Of a DNA stretch of 64,000 bases, positions 26,655 to 37,644 are shown one piece after another. The translations under genes were made by a program, and so were the position numbers. The stretch is from JBFJWU01 sp041623475 [NCBI: bacterium] (GTDB lineage: Bacteria > J088), in contig JBFJWU010000001.1 of NCBI GenBank assembly GCA_041623475.1, forward strand, positions 8,173-72,172. The letters run 5' to 3'. Below the pieces are notes generated by a model that was not told the DNA's origin, ran no database searches, and worked only from the letters and a program-made list of their open reading frames with translations. The stretch's first letter is position 1; the number at the start of each line of letters is the position of its first letter.

Positions 26655-26727
26655 ACCACATCGCGCCGGTTTTCGCCCGGCGGCTGTATTCTGGACATCA
26701 CCGTGGCGGCTGGATACCATAGATGGT

Positions 26728-27174
26728 ATGAAAACTGTCTGGCTGACCATCGTCGCGATCGCCGCAGCGGCCTGTGGACAGGCTGAAGCGCCCAACGCAA
26801 GCCGGGGCGGATACGTTGCCCTGGACCCACACGAGGCCTGGTTACGCCTGCAGCAGCACCAGCCAGAAGCGGCCAGCCACGCCCTGTGTACGGAAATCAA
26901 TGTGCCCTGTGCACCGGAAAGCGCCTACCTTCGGGACCGGATTGATACGTACTGGTATGTTCTTCACGATGTTGCCGGCTGGTGCGAAGACCCGGCCAGT
27001 TGCCCCACGGATGGATTCCGGTACCTGGAAATAGACAACCTTGGGCGCGTAACCGATCACGGGCACGCAACAATCCTGTATGATTTGTCAGGACGGCCGA
27101 TCGTGTTGGAAGGTGCCGTCATCTGGGATATACCCGATCTGGCGGCACCGGACCCGTCGTCACGCCTGGAGTAG
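26728..27174 (+). CDS. Putative lipoprotein, unknown function
   Basis: The 148-residue protein starts MKTVWLTIVAIAAAACGQ, a lipoprotein signal peptide with lipobox AAAC at residue ~16. The mature part has four Cys and aromatic residues (TYWYVLHDVAGWCEDPASCP) but no motif I recognise. It ends 4 bp before argH and is probably co-transcribed with it. Confidence 0.72.
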   Translation: MKTVWLTIVAIAAAACGQAEAPNASRGGYVALDPHEAWLRLQQHQPEAASHALCTEINVPCAPESAYLRDRIDTYWYVLHDVAGWCEDPASCPTDGFRYLEIDNLGRVTDHGHATILYDLSGRPIVLEGAVIWDIPDLAAPDPSSRLE

Positions 27175-27178
27175 GGCC

Positions 27179-28630
27179 ATGACCCAATCGCAGAAATCAA
27201 AACCCTGGGGCGGCCGGTTCCAGGGCAGCAGCAGTGCAGCCGCCGAGCGACTGAACGCATCCATTCCATTTGACTGGCGGCTGGCCCCGTTTGACCTTGT
27301 TCAGAACCGCGTCTATGCGTCCGAGTTAAATCGAATCGGCATCCTCACAGACGCCGAAGTGGCGGCGATCGACAAAGCCATCGACACCGTTACGGATGAA
27401 GTTCGAAACGGCCAGTTCGAATGGTCGTTGGCGCTGGAAGATGTTCACATGAACCTTGAACACAGGCTGACCGAACTGGCTGGCGACGCAGCCCGGCGGA
27501 TCCACACCGGACGAAGTCGCAACGACCAGGTCGCGACCGTGTTTCGGATGTGGCTCCGGTCGGGCATTGACCAGTTGTCGATCAGAATTGCGCACCTCGT
27601 CGAATCCCTTCTGGCAAGAGCAACTGACCTGTCGGACCTGGTCGTACCGGGATATACCCACCTGCAACGGGCGCAACTGGTCACCTTCGGTCACCATCTG
27701 CACGCCTACGCGGAAATGCTTGTACGGGACCTGGAACGATCCCGGGACCTGCGCAGCAGGCTGAATCGTTGCCCGTTGGGCAGCGGAGCGCTGGCTGGCA
27801 GCCCCTATCCGCTGGACCGCGAACGACTGGCCAGGGACCTTGGTTTCGAGCAGGTCACCAGGAACAGCATGGACGCAGTGGCCGACCGCGATTTTGCGCT
27901 CGAGTTTCTGTCATGGGCGAATATACTTGGCAGCCACCTGAGCCGACTGTCCGAGGACGTGATTTTGTGGATGTCCGCCGAGTTCGGCTGGATCAGCCTG
28001 CCCGACGAGTTCTGTACCGGATCGTCAATCATGCCGCAAAAGAAAAACCCTGACCTGGCAGAGCTGACTCGGGGAAAAACGGGACGGCTGCTGGGCAACC
28101 TGACGGGTCTGTCCACGGTCCTTAAGGGTCTGCCGCTGACCTACAACAAGGACCTTCAGGAAGACAAGGAACCGGTCTTCGACACCTGGCAGACATTGGA
28201 CATGCTGTTACAGGTCTGGCCCGACATGATCGCCGGGATCCAGCCGAATCCGGACAGGATCGCCGCCAGCCTGACCGATGGCCACCTGCTTGCCACCGAT
28301 ATCGCCGACTACCTGGTTCTGGAGCGGGGTGTACCGTTTCGCGAGGCCCACCATATTGTCGGCCAGGCCGTCGCCGCAGCCGAACAGGCAGCGCTGGACA
28401 TCAGCCAGATGTCGGATTCCCAGTTGACCGACGTTGACCAGCGAATGCAAGGTGTTGCTGTCCGTCTGAACGCAGCGGACAGCGTCGCGGCCCGGTCGTT
28501 GCCGGGCGGACCAGCGGCATTGGCCGATAATATTGGCAAGTGCCGGGATGTCCTGGCGGCTTTGGACCCTCAAACCCCGGAGATACCTTGGGCATTCGAA
28601 CTGGAACCGCCTGCGCCCTGGTGCTGGTAG
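27179..28630 (+). CDS. argH: Argininosuccinate lyase
   Basis: The ATG at 27179 (MTQSQKSKPWGGRFQG) is chosen because ArgH begins with this KxWGGRF block; the longer ORF runs into the preceding lipoprotein gene. The 483-residue protein has LALEDVHMNLEHRL, HTGRSRNDQVATVFRMWLR, PGYTHLQRAQ and the fumarase/aspartase signature GSSIMPQKKNPD. It splits argininosuccinate to arginine and fumarate, the last step of arginine synthesis. Its 3' end overlaps the next lipoprotein gene by 43 bp. Confidence 0.98.
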   Translation: MTQSQKSKPWGGRFQGSSSAAAERLNASIPFDWRLAPFDLVQNRVYASELNRIGILTDAEVAAIDKAIDTVTDEVRNGQFEWSLALEDVHMNLEHRLTELAGDAARRIHTGRSRNDQVATVFRMWLRSGIDQLSIRIAHLVESLLARATDLSDLVVPGYTHLQRAQLVTFGHHLHAYAEMLVRDLERSRDLRSRLNRCPLGSGALAGSPYPLDRERLARDLGFEQVTRNSMDAVADRDFALEFLSWANILGSHLSRLSEDVILWMSAEFGWISLPDEFCTGSSIMPQKKNPDLAELTRGKTGRLLGNLTGLSTVLKGLPLTYNKDLQEDKEPVFDTWQTLDMLLQVWPDMIAGIQPNPDRIAASLTDGHLLATDIADYLVLERGVPFREAHHIVGQAVAAAEQAALDISQMSDSQLTDVDQRMQGVAVRLNAADSVAARSLPGGPAALADNIGKCRDVLAALDPQTPEIPWAFELEPPAPWCW

Positions 28631-29208
28631 CGGTTGCGTCCTGCGGGCGCCGTGGGGCACCGCTGCCGCCACTGACCGCCGCTCAACCGAGTGTCCGAGT
28701 CCAGCACGTCGCTCGTGCCGGGCCAGATGTGATTGCATTTTCGGCAACACCGGCCAGCTTCATAACGGTCGACTGGATCGCTGCAGAGCAGTTCTTTTGC
28801 GGGCCGGAAACCCCGGAACCGGAACTGAGCCTTGCCCCTGCAACGGGACCAGAACCAGGCTGGCTGTCAGCGAAGGTCCCGGAACAACGGGGATATGCCC
28901 GGTTTCGGCATTCAGAGTCGGCGGTCGGACGCTGGTCGGCGATTCCAGCGCCAGCCGCTGTGACGGCCGAATTTTCGACGGCGACCAGCGACGGTATCAT
29001 CATCATCTCGTCAACACCGGTCAGCGCCGTCGCCGAGCACCGCCTGGGGAATCAATGGCGCCTGCTGGGGCCGCCGACAAGTTCGCTGCGAATTGGTCCG
29101 TTTGCACCGGATTCGGTTCAGGATTTACGCCTGTGGCCGGTCCTGGAAACGCCTTTTGGCCGGGTCGCAGCTGACCAGCCGACGTTGATTCAAGTAACAA
29201 TTCCCTGA
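28588..29208 (+). CDS. Lipoprotein with LptM-like N-terminus
   Basis: The start is TTG 28588, with GGAG at good spacing, giving a hydrophobic signal (TGTACALVLVAVAS) and a lipid-anchored Cys followed by GRRGAPLPP. This post-Cys pattern resembles the LptM/YifL motif CGxKGPLxxP, and genes like it often follow argH in deltaproteobacteria. A GTG at 28540 would put 91 bp inside argH. The remaining ~180 residues (206 in all) look like two beta-rich fibronectin-like segments. If LptM-like, it would help mature the LPS translocon, but it is far longer than classical LptM (~65 residues). Confidence 0.7.
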   Translation: MGIRTGTACALVLVAVASCGRRGAPLPPLTAAQPSVRVQHVARAGPDVIAFSATPASFITVDWIAAEQFFCGPETPEPELSLAPATGPEPGWLSAKVPEQRGYARFRHSESAVGRWSAIPAPAAVTAEFSTATSDGIIIISSTPVSAVAEHRLGNQWRLLGPPTSSLRIGPFAPDSVQDLRLWPVLETPFGRVAADQPTLIQVTIP

Positions 29209-29343
29209 ACCTCGTCGCAGGTCGCTGGATCCGATCGTCTGGACCACCCGGACGACCTCCGGCAGGTTGGTTTTCCACAGGCCGAAATGTTCATTTTTTC
29301 CTTTAATTTCAATTGTTTCCCGTATGCCGCGGGGGGGGCGTTC

Positions 29344-29352
29344 TGATAAAAT
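29344..29352 (+). promoter_or_regulatory. Possible extended -10 promoter of gyrB beside a G8 tract
   Basis: TGATAAAAT (TGn-TAAAAT) lies 27 bp upstream of the gyrB ATG. Eight consecutive G (29331-29338) fall where the spacer would be, and no good -35 is seen. Confidence 0.35.
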
Positions 29353-29366
29353 AAAGACCTCGCTGA

Positions 29367-31826
<2,460 letters not shown>

Positions 31827-31895
31827 TTCGCACAGGGCAGAACCCCGGCCCGCCTGCTTGCTGGTCTGATTCCTGCTATCCGTGATGCTTTCGAA

Positions 31896-31925
31896 TTGCG
31901 GCAATTAAAAACCGGCGGGTAGGAT
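31896..31925 (+). promoter_or_regulatory. Predicted promoter of the single-domain response regulator
   Basis: TTGCGG (31896-31901), an 18-bp spacer and TAGGAT (31920-31925) lie 27 bp upstream of the TTG start. Match to sigma-70 is moderate. Confidence 0.4.
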
Positions 31926-31952
31926 AAACGCCTGACTTCGGAGGCAACTGAA

Positions 31953-32330
31953 TTGTCTGACGCACCCAACATTCTGATTGTCGAAGACCACGAAGATACC
32001 CGGGACATGCTGCGCATTGCGCTGGACACTGAGGGCTTCAGGGTTGTCACCGCGCCCAACGGTGTCAAACTGTTGCCGCTGATCCGTGACGAATCGCCTG
32101 ACCTGATCCTGCTGGACATTATGATGCCGTGGGTCGACGGTTTTGAATTGTGCCGGGCGATCAAGGAAAATCAGGACCTGCAACACATTCCGATCTTTTT
32201 TATTACCGCCAAGATTAATCCCGAAGATATCGAAACCGGTTTCCGTGTCGGCGCCAGCGAATACATTCAAAAGCCGATTAACCTGGACAACCTGTTCGAG
32301 AAGATCCGCGAATACCTGCCCGGCGACTGA
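31953..32330 (+). CDS. Single-domain (CheY-like) response regulator
   Basis: The 125-residue protein is only a receiver: acidic pair E11/D12 (LIVEDHEDT), phosphoacceptor D55 (LILLDIMMPWVDG), Thr in FITAK and Lys in YIQKPIN. It has no output domain, so it acts by binding a partner or as a phosphate shuttle. It starts at TTG with GGAGG eight bases upstream. It is followed 11 bp later by lipB but has no obvious functional link to lipoate synthesis. Confidence 0.92.
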   Translation: MSDAPNILIVEDHEDTRDMLRIALDTEGFRVVTAPNGVKLLPLIRDESPDLILLDIMMPWVDGFELCRAIKENQDLQHIPIFFITAKINPEDIETGFRVGASEYIQKPINLDNLFEKIREYLPGD

Positions 32331-32341
32331 CCAGCAAACCC

Positions 32342-33112
32342 ATGCAATTATCAAACAGCCCGGCTGTATCAACCGGCCGGCCGGTCGTTCGGCAACAGGC
32401 GCTGAACGACATTCACCCCGATCTTGACGCCTGGCTTGATGATGCCAGCGCCGATGGTTCCGGATCGGTAATTGCAGTCGACGGGCTTTTTGATTACCAG
32501 GCAGCGTCGGACCTTCAGGAGATGCTGGTCGACCGACTGTGTACCCGTGTCGGGCACCCGCCGGTCCTGTTGCTGCTTGAACATCCCCTTGTCGTTACCC
32601 TGGGCCGCAACGCGGCGGACAAAGAGGCCACCGGCGCAACAACACCTGTCATTCGAACCAGACGTGGCGGCAGCGTGACTGTCCACGGCCCCGGGCAATT
32701 GATTGGCTACCCGATTGTCAGCCTTGCGCAACAGGGTTTGACAGTTACCGGATTCGTCCGGCAGCTCGAACAGGGTCTGCAATCCGTTTGTGAGCGACTG
32801 TCCGTACCATCCTGGATCCGTGAGGGCTTTACGGGCCTGTGGACCGACGACGGCAAGATCGGCAGTATTGGAATTGCTGTTCGACGCAGTGTGACCTGGC
32901 ACGGATACGCGTTGAATGTCCACGACCAGACTGCCAACTTTGGTGCTGTCAGTCCGTGTGCGCTACCAGGTGTACGTCCGGACAGCATCGATAACCACCA
33001 GCCGCGCGTGGCACTTGACGCTGTCCGCAACCTGGCTGCCGCTGACTTCGTCGACCGGTTCTGCAACGGCCTCGCACGGGCGACAACGATTCCTGCAAGC
33101 GAGCTTTGCTGA
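32342..33112 (+). CDS. lipB: Octanoyltransferase LipB
   Basis: The 256-residue protein carries LipB motifs: LLLEHPLVVTLGRNA, RTRRGGSVTVHGPGQLIGYPI, the catalytic Lys in GKIGSIGIAV, HGYALNV and the catalytic Cys in SPCALPGV. It moves octanoyl from acyl carrier protein to lipoyl domains. VTVHGPGQ differs from the usual VTYHGPGQ. About 40 extra N-terminal residues precede the conserved part, so the true start may be internal. Its stop overlaps the lipA start (TGATG). Confidence 0.96.
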   Translation: MQLSNSPAVSTGRPVVRQQALNDIHPDLDAWLDDASADGSGSVIAVDGLFDYQAASDLQEMLVDRLCTRVGHPPVLLLLEHPLVVTLGRNAADKEATGATTPVIRTRRGGSVTVHGPGQLIGYPIVSLAQQGLTVTGFVRQLEQGLQSVCERLSVPSWIREGFTGLWTDDGKIGSIGIAVRRSVTWHGYALNVHDQTANFGAVSPCALPGVRPDSIDNHQPRVALDAVRNLAAADFVDRFCNGLARATTIPASELC

Positions 33113-34017
33113 TGGCAACGCCGGCACAACGACTGGTCAAGCCGGAATGGATCCGCGTCCGCGTTCCGGGCGGGGATCACTGGCAGGCGACTCGCAAAGT
33201 CCTGAAGGAACACGGAATCGTAACCGTATGCCGCGAAGCCGTTTGCCCCAACCAGGCCGAATGCTGGCAGAACAAGACCGCGACGTTCATGATTGGTGGC
33301 GATACCTGTACCAGGGGTTGCCGCTTCTGTGCGGTTGCGACGGCAAAAAGCCCGGCACCACCGGATCCGACGGAACCGCAGCGCGTTGCCCGGGCTGCAC
33401 GTGACCTGGAAACAAAATTTGCGGTCGTAACAAGTGTCGACCGTGATGACCTTGATGACTATGGTGCCGGCCATTGGGCGGCAACCATTCGCGCCTTGCG
33501 CAACGAAATCCCGGGCGTTCGGATCGAAACTCTCGTACCGGATTTTCGCGGCAACACTGAGTGCCTGCAGACGGTTTTGGACGCCCGGCCCGATGTTCTC
33601 AGCCACAATCTGGAAACCGTTCCCCGTTTGTACCCAACCATTCGACCGGGGGCGACGACAGAATGGAGCTTGCGAATCCTTCGGTACGCGGCTGACAATG
33701 GATTTGTCGCCAAAACAGGTTTGATGCTTGGACTGGGCGAAACCAACGACGAAGTCCTGGCCTTTCTTGAAGAAGCAGCCGATACTGGCTTGCAGATTGT
33801 GACCCTTGGGCAATACCTGCAGCCCACCCGTCGCCACGCGCCAGTCAAACGTTTTGTGTCGCCGGATGAGTTTCTGCAGATCGGCGAACAGGTCAGGGCC
33901 CTCGGCGTTCCGGTCGTCGAAGCCGGTCCGTTGGTCCGGTCAAGCTACCACGCCCACAAACACGCCGATGCGCTGGGTATCCAGGCGCCGCCGGAATTGC
34001 ACAACAGCATTGGATGA
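33112..34017 (+). CDS. lipA: Lipoyl synthase LipA
   Basis: ATG 33112 overlaps the lipB stop; a TTG two codons earlier is also open. The 301-residue radical-SAM enzyme has the auxiliary-cluster Cys motif CREAVCPNQAEC, the SAM-cluster motif CTRGCRFCAV and the C-terminal RSSYHAHKHA, which supplies the Ser ligand. It inserts two sulphur atoms into octanoyl groups made by LipB. Co-location with lipB gives a complete de novo lipoylation pair. Confidence 0.98.
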   Translation: MATPAQRLVKPEWIRVRVPGGDHWQATRKVLKEHGIVTVCREAVCPNQAECWQNKTATFMIGGDTCTRGCRFCAVATAKSPAPPDPTEPQRVARAARDLETKFAVVTSVDRDDLDDYGAGHWAATIRALRNEIPGVRIETLVPDFRGNTECLQTVLDARPDVLSHNLETVPRLYPTIRPGATTEWSLRILRYAADNGFVAKTGLMLGLGETNDEVLAFLEEAADTGLQIVTLGQYLQPTRRHAPVKRFVSPDEFLQIGEQVRALGVPVVEAGPLVRSSYHAHKHADALGIQAPPELHNSIG

Positions 34018-34069
34018 CTAGAATGATTTCTTCTCGCAAACGTTTACTGCAACCAAAAAGGAGCAGACA

Positions 34070-34858
34070 GTGGCAACTATCACATTGAAGGGTAACAAGT
34101 GCCGAACATCCGGTACCCTGCCCAAGGTCGGCACAAAGGCACCAGCGTTCAAGCTGACCAATAACAAGCTTCAGGAAGTCACACTCAAAGACTATTCCGG
34201 CAAGATGAAGATCCTCAATATCGTACCCAGCCTGGACACCGGCATTTGTGACATGTCTGCCCGGCGATTTGAAAAAGAAGTTGCCAAACTGGCCAAGACC
34301 GTTGTCCTGAATATTTCCCGGGATACGCCGTTTGCAGCCGGCCGATTCTGCGACAAGCGCAAGATAAAGAAGGTTGTCACGCTGTCCGAATTTACCAACA
34401 GGGACTTTGGTGCCAAATACGGTGTCGCGATTGTCAACGGACCCATGAACGGCGCCCTGGCGCGGGCCATCGTTGTCCTGGACGAGAACGACAAAGTGCT
34501 CTATACCGAGCTTGTACCGGAAATTGCCCAGGAACCAGACTATGCTGCGGCCATCGCAGCCGTAAAAGGCGCGGGCAAAGCCGCTCCGGCGAAAAAGAAG
34601 AAAGCTGCTGCCAAGACCAAGAAGGCGGCCGCGAAAAAGAAACCGGCGGCAAAAAAACCGGCAGCAAAGAAACCAGCGGCAAAGAAAACAGCCGCAAAGA
34701 AGTCAACGGCAAAGACAAAGACCGTAGCTAAAAAAGCAGCAGCGAAAAAGAAGACAACCGCCGGGAAAAAAGCCACTGCAAAAAAGACGGTGTCAGCCAA
34801 ATCTTCCACCGGGAAGAAGTCGGCGGCAAAAAAGAAGACAGCACGCAGGAAAAAATAA
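34070..34858 (+). CDS. tpx: Thiol peroxidase with histone-H1-like Lys/Ala C-terminal tail
   Basis: Residues 1-166 form an atypical 2-Cys peroxiredoxin of the Tpx family. Peroxidatic C60 lies in PSLDTGICDMSARRF and resolving C94 in GRFCDKRKI, the usual Tpx spacing. Residues ~167-262 are almost only Ala, Lys, Pro and Thr, built from AAKK/PAAKKPAAKK-type repeats like the tail of histone H1 or bacterial Hc1/AlgP-like proteins. Normal Tpx is ~165 residues. The tail should bind DNA or RNA, placing the peroxidase on the nucleoid (inference). GTG start with AAGGAG upstream; a strong terminator follows. Confidence 0.93.
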   Translation: MATITLKGNKCRTSGTLPKVGTKAPAFKLTNNKLQEVTLKDYSGKMKILNIVPSLDTGICDMSARRFEKEVAKLAKTVVLNISRDTPFAAGRFCDKRKIKKVVTLSEFTNRDFGAKYGVAIVNGPMNGALARAIVVLDENDKVLYTELVPEIAQEPDYAAAIAAVKGAGKAAPAKKKKAAAKTKKAAAKKKPAAKKPAAKKPAAKKTAAKKSTAKTKTVAKKAAAKKKTTAGKKATAKKTVSAKSSTGKKSAAKKKTARRKK

Positions 34859-34881
34859 CACCTGCCTGATTTCTTGACCTG

Positions 34882-34910
34882 AAAAGGGCGGCCATTTGGC
34901 CGCCCTTTTT
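34882..34910 (+). terminator. Rho-independent terminator after tpx, usable in both directions
   Basis: Stem GGGCGGCC/GGCCGCCC with ATTT loop, T5 on the plus strand and A4 before the stem, so the minus strand also reads out with a T tract. It lies between tpx and the convergent SPFH gene and probably serves both. Confidence 0.93.
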
Positions 34911-34938
34911 AAGTTACACACCGAAAAACTGGTTCGGA

Positions 34939-35820
34939 CTACCGTCCCTTGATGTCAATGAACGGCAGCGGAGCGTTGCCACCCATGTACTCAGGCAGCT
35001 TGCCGTCCCATTTCTCAATAGCCCGCAGCTGCACCAGGCTGGCGTTCAGCGTTTGCCGCAGCAGCCGCTGGGATTCTGCTTCCGCCCGGGCGTTGATCAG
35101 CCGTGCTTCGGCATCACCTTCTGCCTTGGCCTGTGTCTGCGCCGCCTCGGTCTTAATCCGTTCCAGATCGTTGACAGCCCGCAACGCGCGCTGCTCGGCG
35201 ACCTGTTTGTCCTCAATTGCCGTATTGAATTCCGGCGAAAATGCGAAATCCAGGATCGAGAAATCCGTCACGATAACGTTGTACTTGACCAAACGTTGGG
35301 TGATATCTTCCTGGATTGCCGTTTTCACGTCCGGACGTTTGGTAATCAATGACTCGGCGTTGAATTGTGCCGTCCCGGATTTTACCGACTCCTGGATCGC
35401 CGGAATAATAATGTTGCGAACGACGTTGGCACCCAGTTCCTGGAAAATCAAATTGGCCTTGGCCTTGTCCAGGTAATAGTTCAGGGCCACCTTTGACGTA
35501 ACAATCTGCAAATCCTTGGACGATGCGGTTGCTTCGGCTTCAATTTTCTGCACTCGTACATCAACCGGAACGACTTTCGTTTTGATCGGCATGATCATGT
35601 GCAGGCCCTCGGGCAGGACTTCGTCCTGCACGGCCCCGAAATGGGTGACGACGCCAACGGTACCGGGCTCGACTATTACGAATGCGGAAAACGACAGGAA
35701 AACAGCGACGACCAGGCCGATTACGGCAACAACACCGATCGCACTGGCGTTAACGCCGTCGCTGCCGTCTGACCCTCGTCCGCCACCCATCTTGTTGATC
35801 GTATCGAATAAATCAGCCAT
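34939..35820 (-). CDS. SPFH/prohibitin-family membrane protein (HflC-like)
   Basis: The 293-residue protein has a short Gly-rich cytoplasmic start, one membrane segment (GVVAVIGLVVAVFLSFSAFVIV), the SPFH/Band-7 core (VEPGTVGVVTHFGAV, DLQIVTSKVALNYYLD) and a helical C-terminal part with QVAEQRALRAVNDLERIKTE, then Ala/Glu repeats. Prohibitin-type proteins form large rings that organise membrane microdomains or bind FtsH. There is no hflK or second SPFH gene beside it, so it probably forms homomeric rings. AAGGA precedes the ATG. Confidence 0.92.
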   Translation of the reverse strand: MADLFDTINKMGGGRGSDGSDGVNASAIGVVAVIGLVVAVFLSFSAFVIVEPGTVGVVTHFGAVQDEVLPEGLHMIMPIKTKVVPVDVRVQKIEAEATASSKDLQIVTSKVALNYYLDKAKANLIFQELGANVVRNIIIPAIQESVKSGTAQFNAESLITKRPDVKTAIQEDITQRLVKYNVIVTDFSILDFAFSPEFNTAIEDKQVAEQRALRAVNDLERIKTEAAQTQAKAEGDAEARLINARAEAESQRLLRQTLNASLVQLRAIEKWDGKLPEYMGGNAPLPFIDIKGR

Positions 35821-35956
35821 TACGTGTCCTTTCTGCCGACATTGCCAAGGTCATATGGTACCGCGTCCGGTGCGCAAAAGGCTGTGCGGTTGGATTCAGA
35901 CGACAAATAAAGTGACGCCCGCCAATATGAAATCGCCGACCGCGAACCGCCCGGGC

Positions 35957-37240
35957 TTAAAAGTAAGTGGCCAGGCCGAATTGAAATCCGCTGCGACGAA
36001 CCGCTGGGTTACCCAACAGATCGCGAATCCAATGGGTCCGATAATTGATTCGAAATACTGTGTCTGCCACAGGACGGATTGAAGGACCGATGCTCAACAC
36101 CGTTTCCTCATCATAGATCCTGTCCCCGGTTGACCCGAATTTGCCAAGGTTGAAATCCACACGGTCAATCCGAACGGCTCCGTTAATAACTGCCGTGTAG
36201 TTACTGCCCCAGTTGAAGTCAAATAACGGGTAAATCGCATCCAGGTACAAGCCGTACTGCCGCTCAGCGAAAAGTTCGGCCAGGCCGCCCGGCACGTCAA
36301 CCCGGTTCCATGCAAATTCACCCTGCAATTGCAGGTCCTGAATCGCAGCCTCCAGGTCGACCGCCAGGATATGCAACCACAATTTGGGCGCGACGGTCTC
36401 TCCCTCGGCACGAAAGTCATTGTAGGGCCCTCCGTACCAGGACAATCCCACTTCGCCGAACCGATCATGGGCGAGTGCCAGGCGACTGTTGAATGAAGGA
36501 AAGCCGTTGTTATCCTCGGCAAAGGCCGCTTCATCTTTTCCAGCCGCCAGCGATGTCCGGCTGTCAGCGTTCAAGACAACGCCGGATCCCAGGCCGTTCA
36601 TGAAATACAAGTCATAGGTCATCGTTGCGTCGCCCACCAGAAAACGCCCATACAGGCCGGCACCGACTTCGGACAGGGTCGACGGAATAATTTGGGTTGA
36701 CACCAGCGGCCGCTCAACGAATTCATACAGCGGTGCGTCATGGTTCTGGTTGAACCGGCCAACCGCCGGCAGGATTATCCCGCCGCGCAAAGTCAACGCC
36801 GGGGACAGTTCGACGTCAAGCAACGCGGTTTCAAGGGCGATTTCTTCGGTACCATGTTCGAATTCCAGTTCGGCCAGCATCTTCAGTCGCCGCGCAATCG
36901 ACGAATAGACGAACAGGTTAAAACGACGCATTTCCAGCGAGAATCCCTCGCTGACACCGTCCTCGACAAAATAATGCGCGGCGGTTTCAAGATAACCGCC
37001 CAGTGCTGTCCGCACGGCACCCTGGCCAGCTGACGCGACGAATGGCCGATTGTAAACTCCCTCCTGGTTCAAAGGCACGACATTGGTCGATACGGCTGCA
37101 TATCTTTGTGGTGCATCCGACAACAACGAGTGAATCTGCGGCGGTAGCGAGTGCGGTTCGTGAGAATCGGTCGTGGTCGCCGGAGTCACTGCGGTTACGG
37201 TCGTCATTGCCGCGGCCATCAATGCAAATGAAAACGTCAT
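35957..37240 (-). CDS. Porin-like outer-membrane beta-barrel protein
   Basis: The 427-residue protein has a short signal-like start (MTFSFALMAAAMTTVTAV) and then alternating amphipathic strands with aromatic girdle residues, ending in LATYF, the terminal aromatic expected for barrel insertion. The middle (AELEFEHGTEEIALETALLDVELSPALTLRGG) resembles phosphate-selective-porin-like proteins. It is the last gene of a three-gene operon and its ATG overlaps the Rieske stop by 4 bp. It may admit the substrate or ion used by the two redox proteins (inference). Confidence 0.8.
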   Translation of the reverse strand: MTFSFALMAAAMTTVTAVTPATTTDSHEPHSLPPQIHSLLSDAPQRYAAVSTNVVPLNQEGVYNRPFVASAGQGAVRTALGGYLETAAHYFVEDGVSEGFSLEMRRFNLFVYSSIARRLKMLAELEFEHGTEEIALETALLDVELSPALTLRGGIILPAVGRFNQNHDAPLYEFVERPLVSTQIIPSTLSEVGAGLYGRFLVGDATMTYDLYFMNGLGSGVVLNADSRTSLAAGKDEAAFAEDNNGFPSFNSRLALAHDRFGEVGLSWYGGPYNDFRAEGETVAPKLWLHILAVDLEAAIQDLQLQGEFAWNRVDVPGGLAELFAERQYGLYLDAIYPLFDFNWGSNYTAVINGAVRIDRVDFNLGKFGSTGDRIYDEETVLSIGPSIRPVADTVFRINYRTHWIRDLLGNPAVRRSGFQFGLATYF

Positions 37241-37644
37241 CCGCCCACCATCACGCGTCCGTCCAGTTCGACGACGCTGTAACGTTTCAGGTCGGTCCGG
37301 GCGGGTTTACTGAGTACCTCACCGGTCAACGCGAATTCGCTGCCGTGGCAGGGGCATTCCAGCCGCCCGGCGGACTCACGAAGCTCACACTGCTTGTGCG
37401 TGCAAACAGCGGATACCGCCGACAACGAACCGTCATCAAGTCGACAGACAACGATCGGCGACGCCAGCCTGCGATTGTCGATCCCGATGCACCGTTGTTC
37501 ACCGAAACCGGCGCTATCGAAAACGATCCGGCCACTTTCTACCGTGTTGGGCACCCACGTCAATCCGGTACACCCGGCCATTGATGAGCACGCGGCCGCA
37601 CCACAGATCCCGGCCGTGGTACGCAGTAGTGTCCGGCGCTGCAT
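37237..37644 (-). CDS. Exported Rieske [2Fe-2S] protein
   Basis: The 135-residue protein starts with QRRTLLRTT, a twin-arginine-like signal, and has a Cys at residue ~25 (SSMAGC) that could be lipidated. The Rieske domain carries CTHKQC and CPCHGSEF: two Cys and two His cluster ligands plus the extra Cys pair that forms the stabilising disulphide in high-potential Rieske proteins. It is far shorter than a bc1 Rieske subunit and no cytochrome b is nearby. It is coupled on both sides by stop/start overlaps. Confidence 0.9.
   Translation of the reverse strand: MQRRTLLRTTAGICGAAACSSMAGCTGLTWVPNTVESGRIVFDSAGFGEQRCIGIDNRRLASPIVVCRLDDGSLSAVSAVCTHKQCELRESAGRLECPCHGSEFALTGEVLSKPARTDLKRYSVVELDGRVMVGG

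Noticed and set aside
34585-34858. Repetitive A/G-rich DNA taken as a CRISPR or satellite repeat
   Set aside because: The repetition is at codon level (AAK/PAKK) within an open frame with no fixed spacer length.
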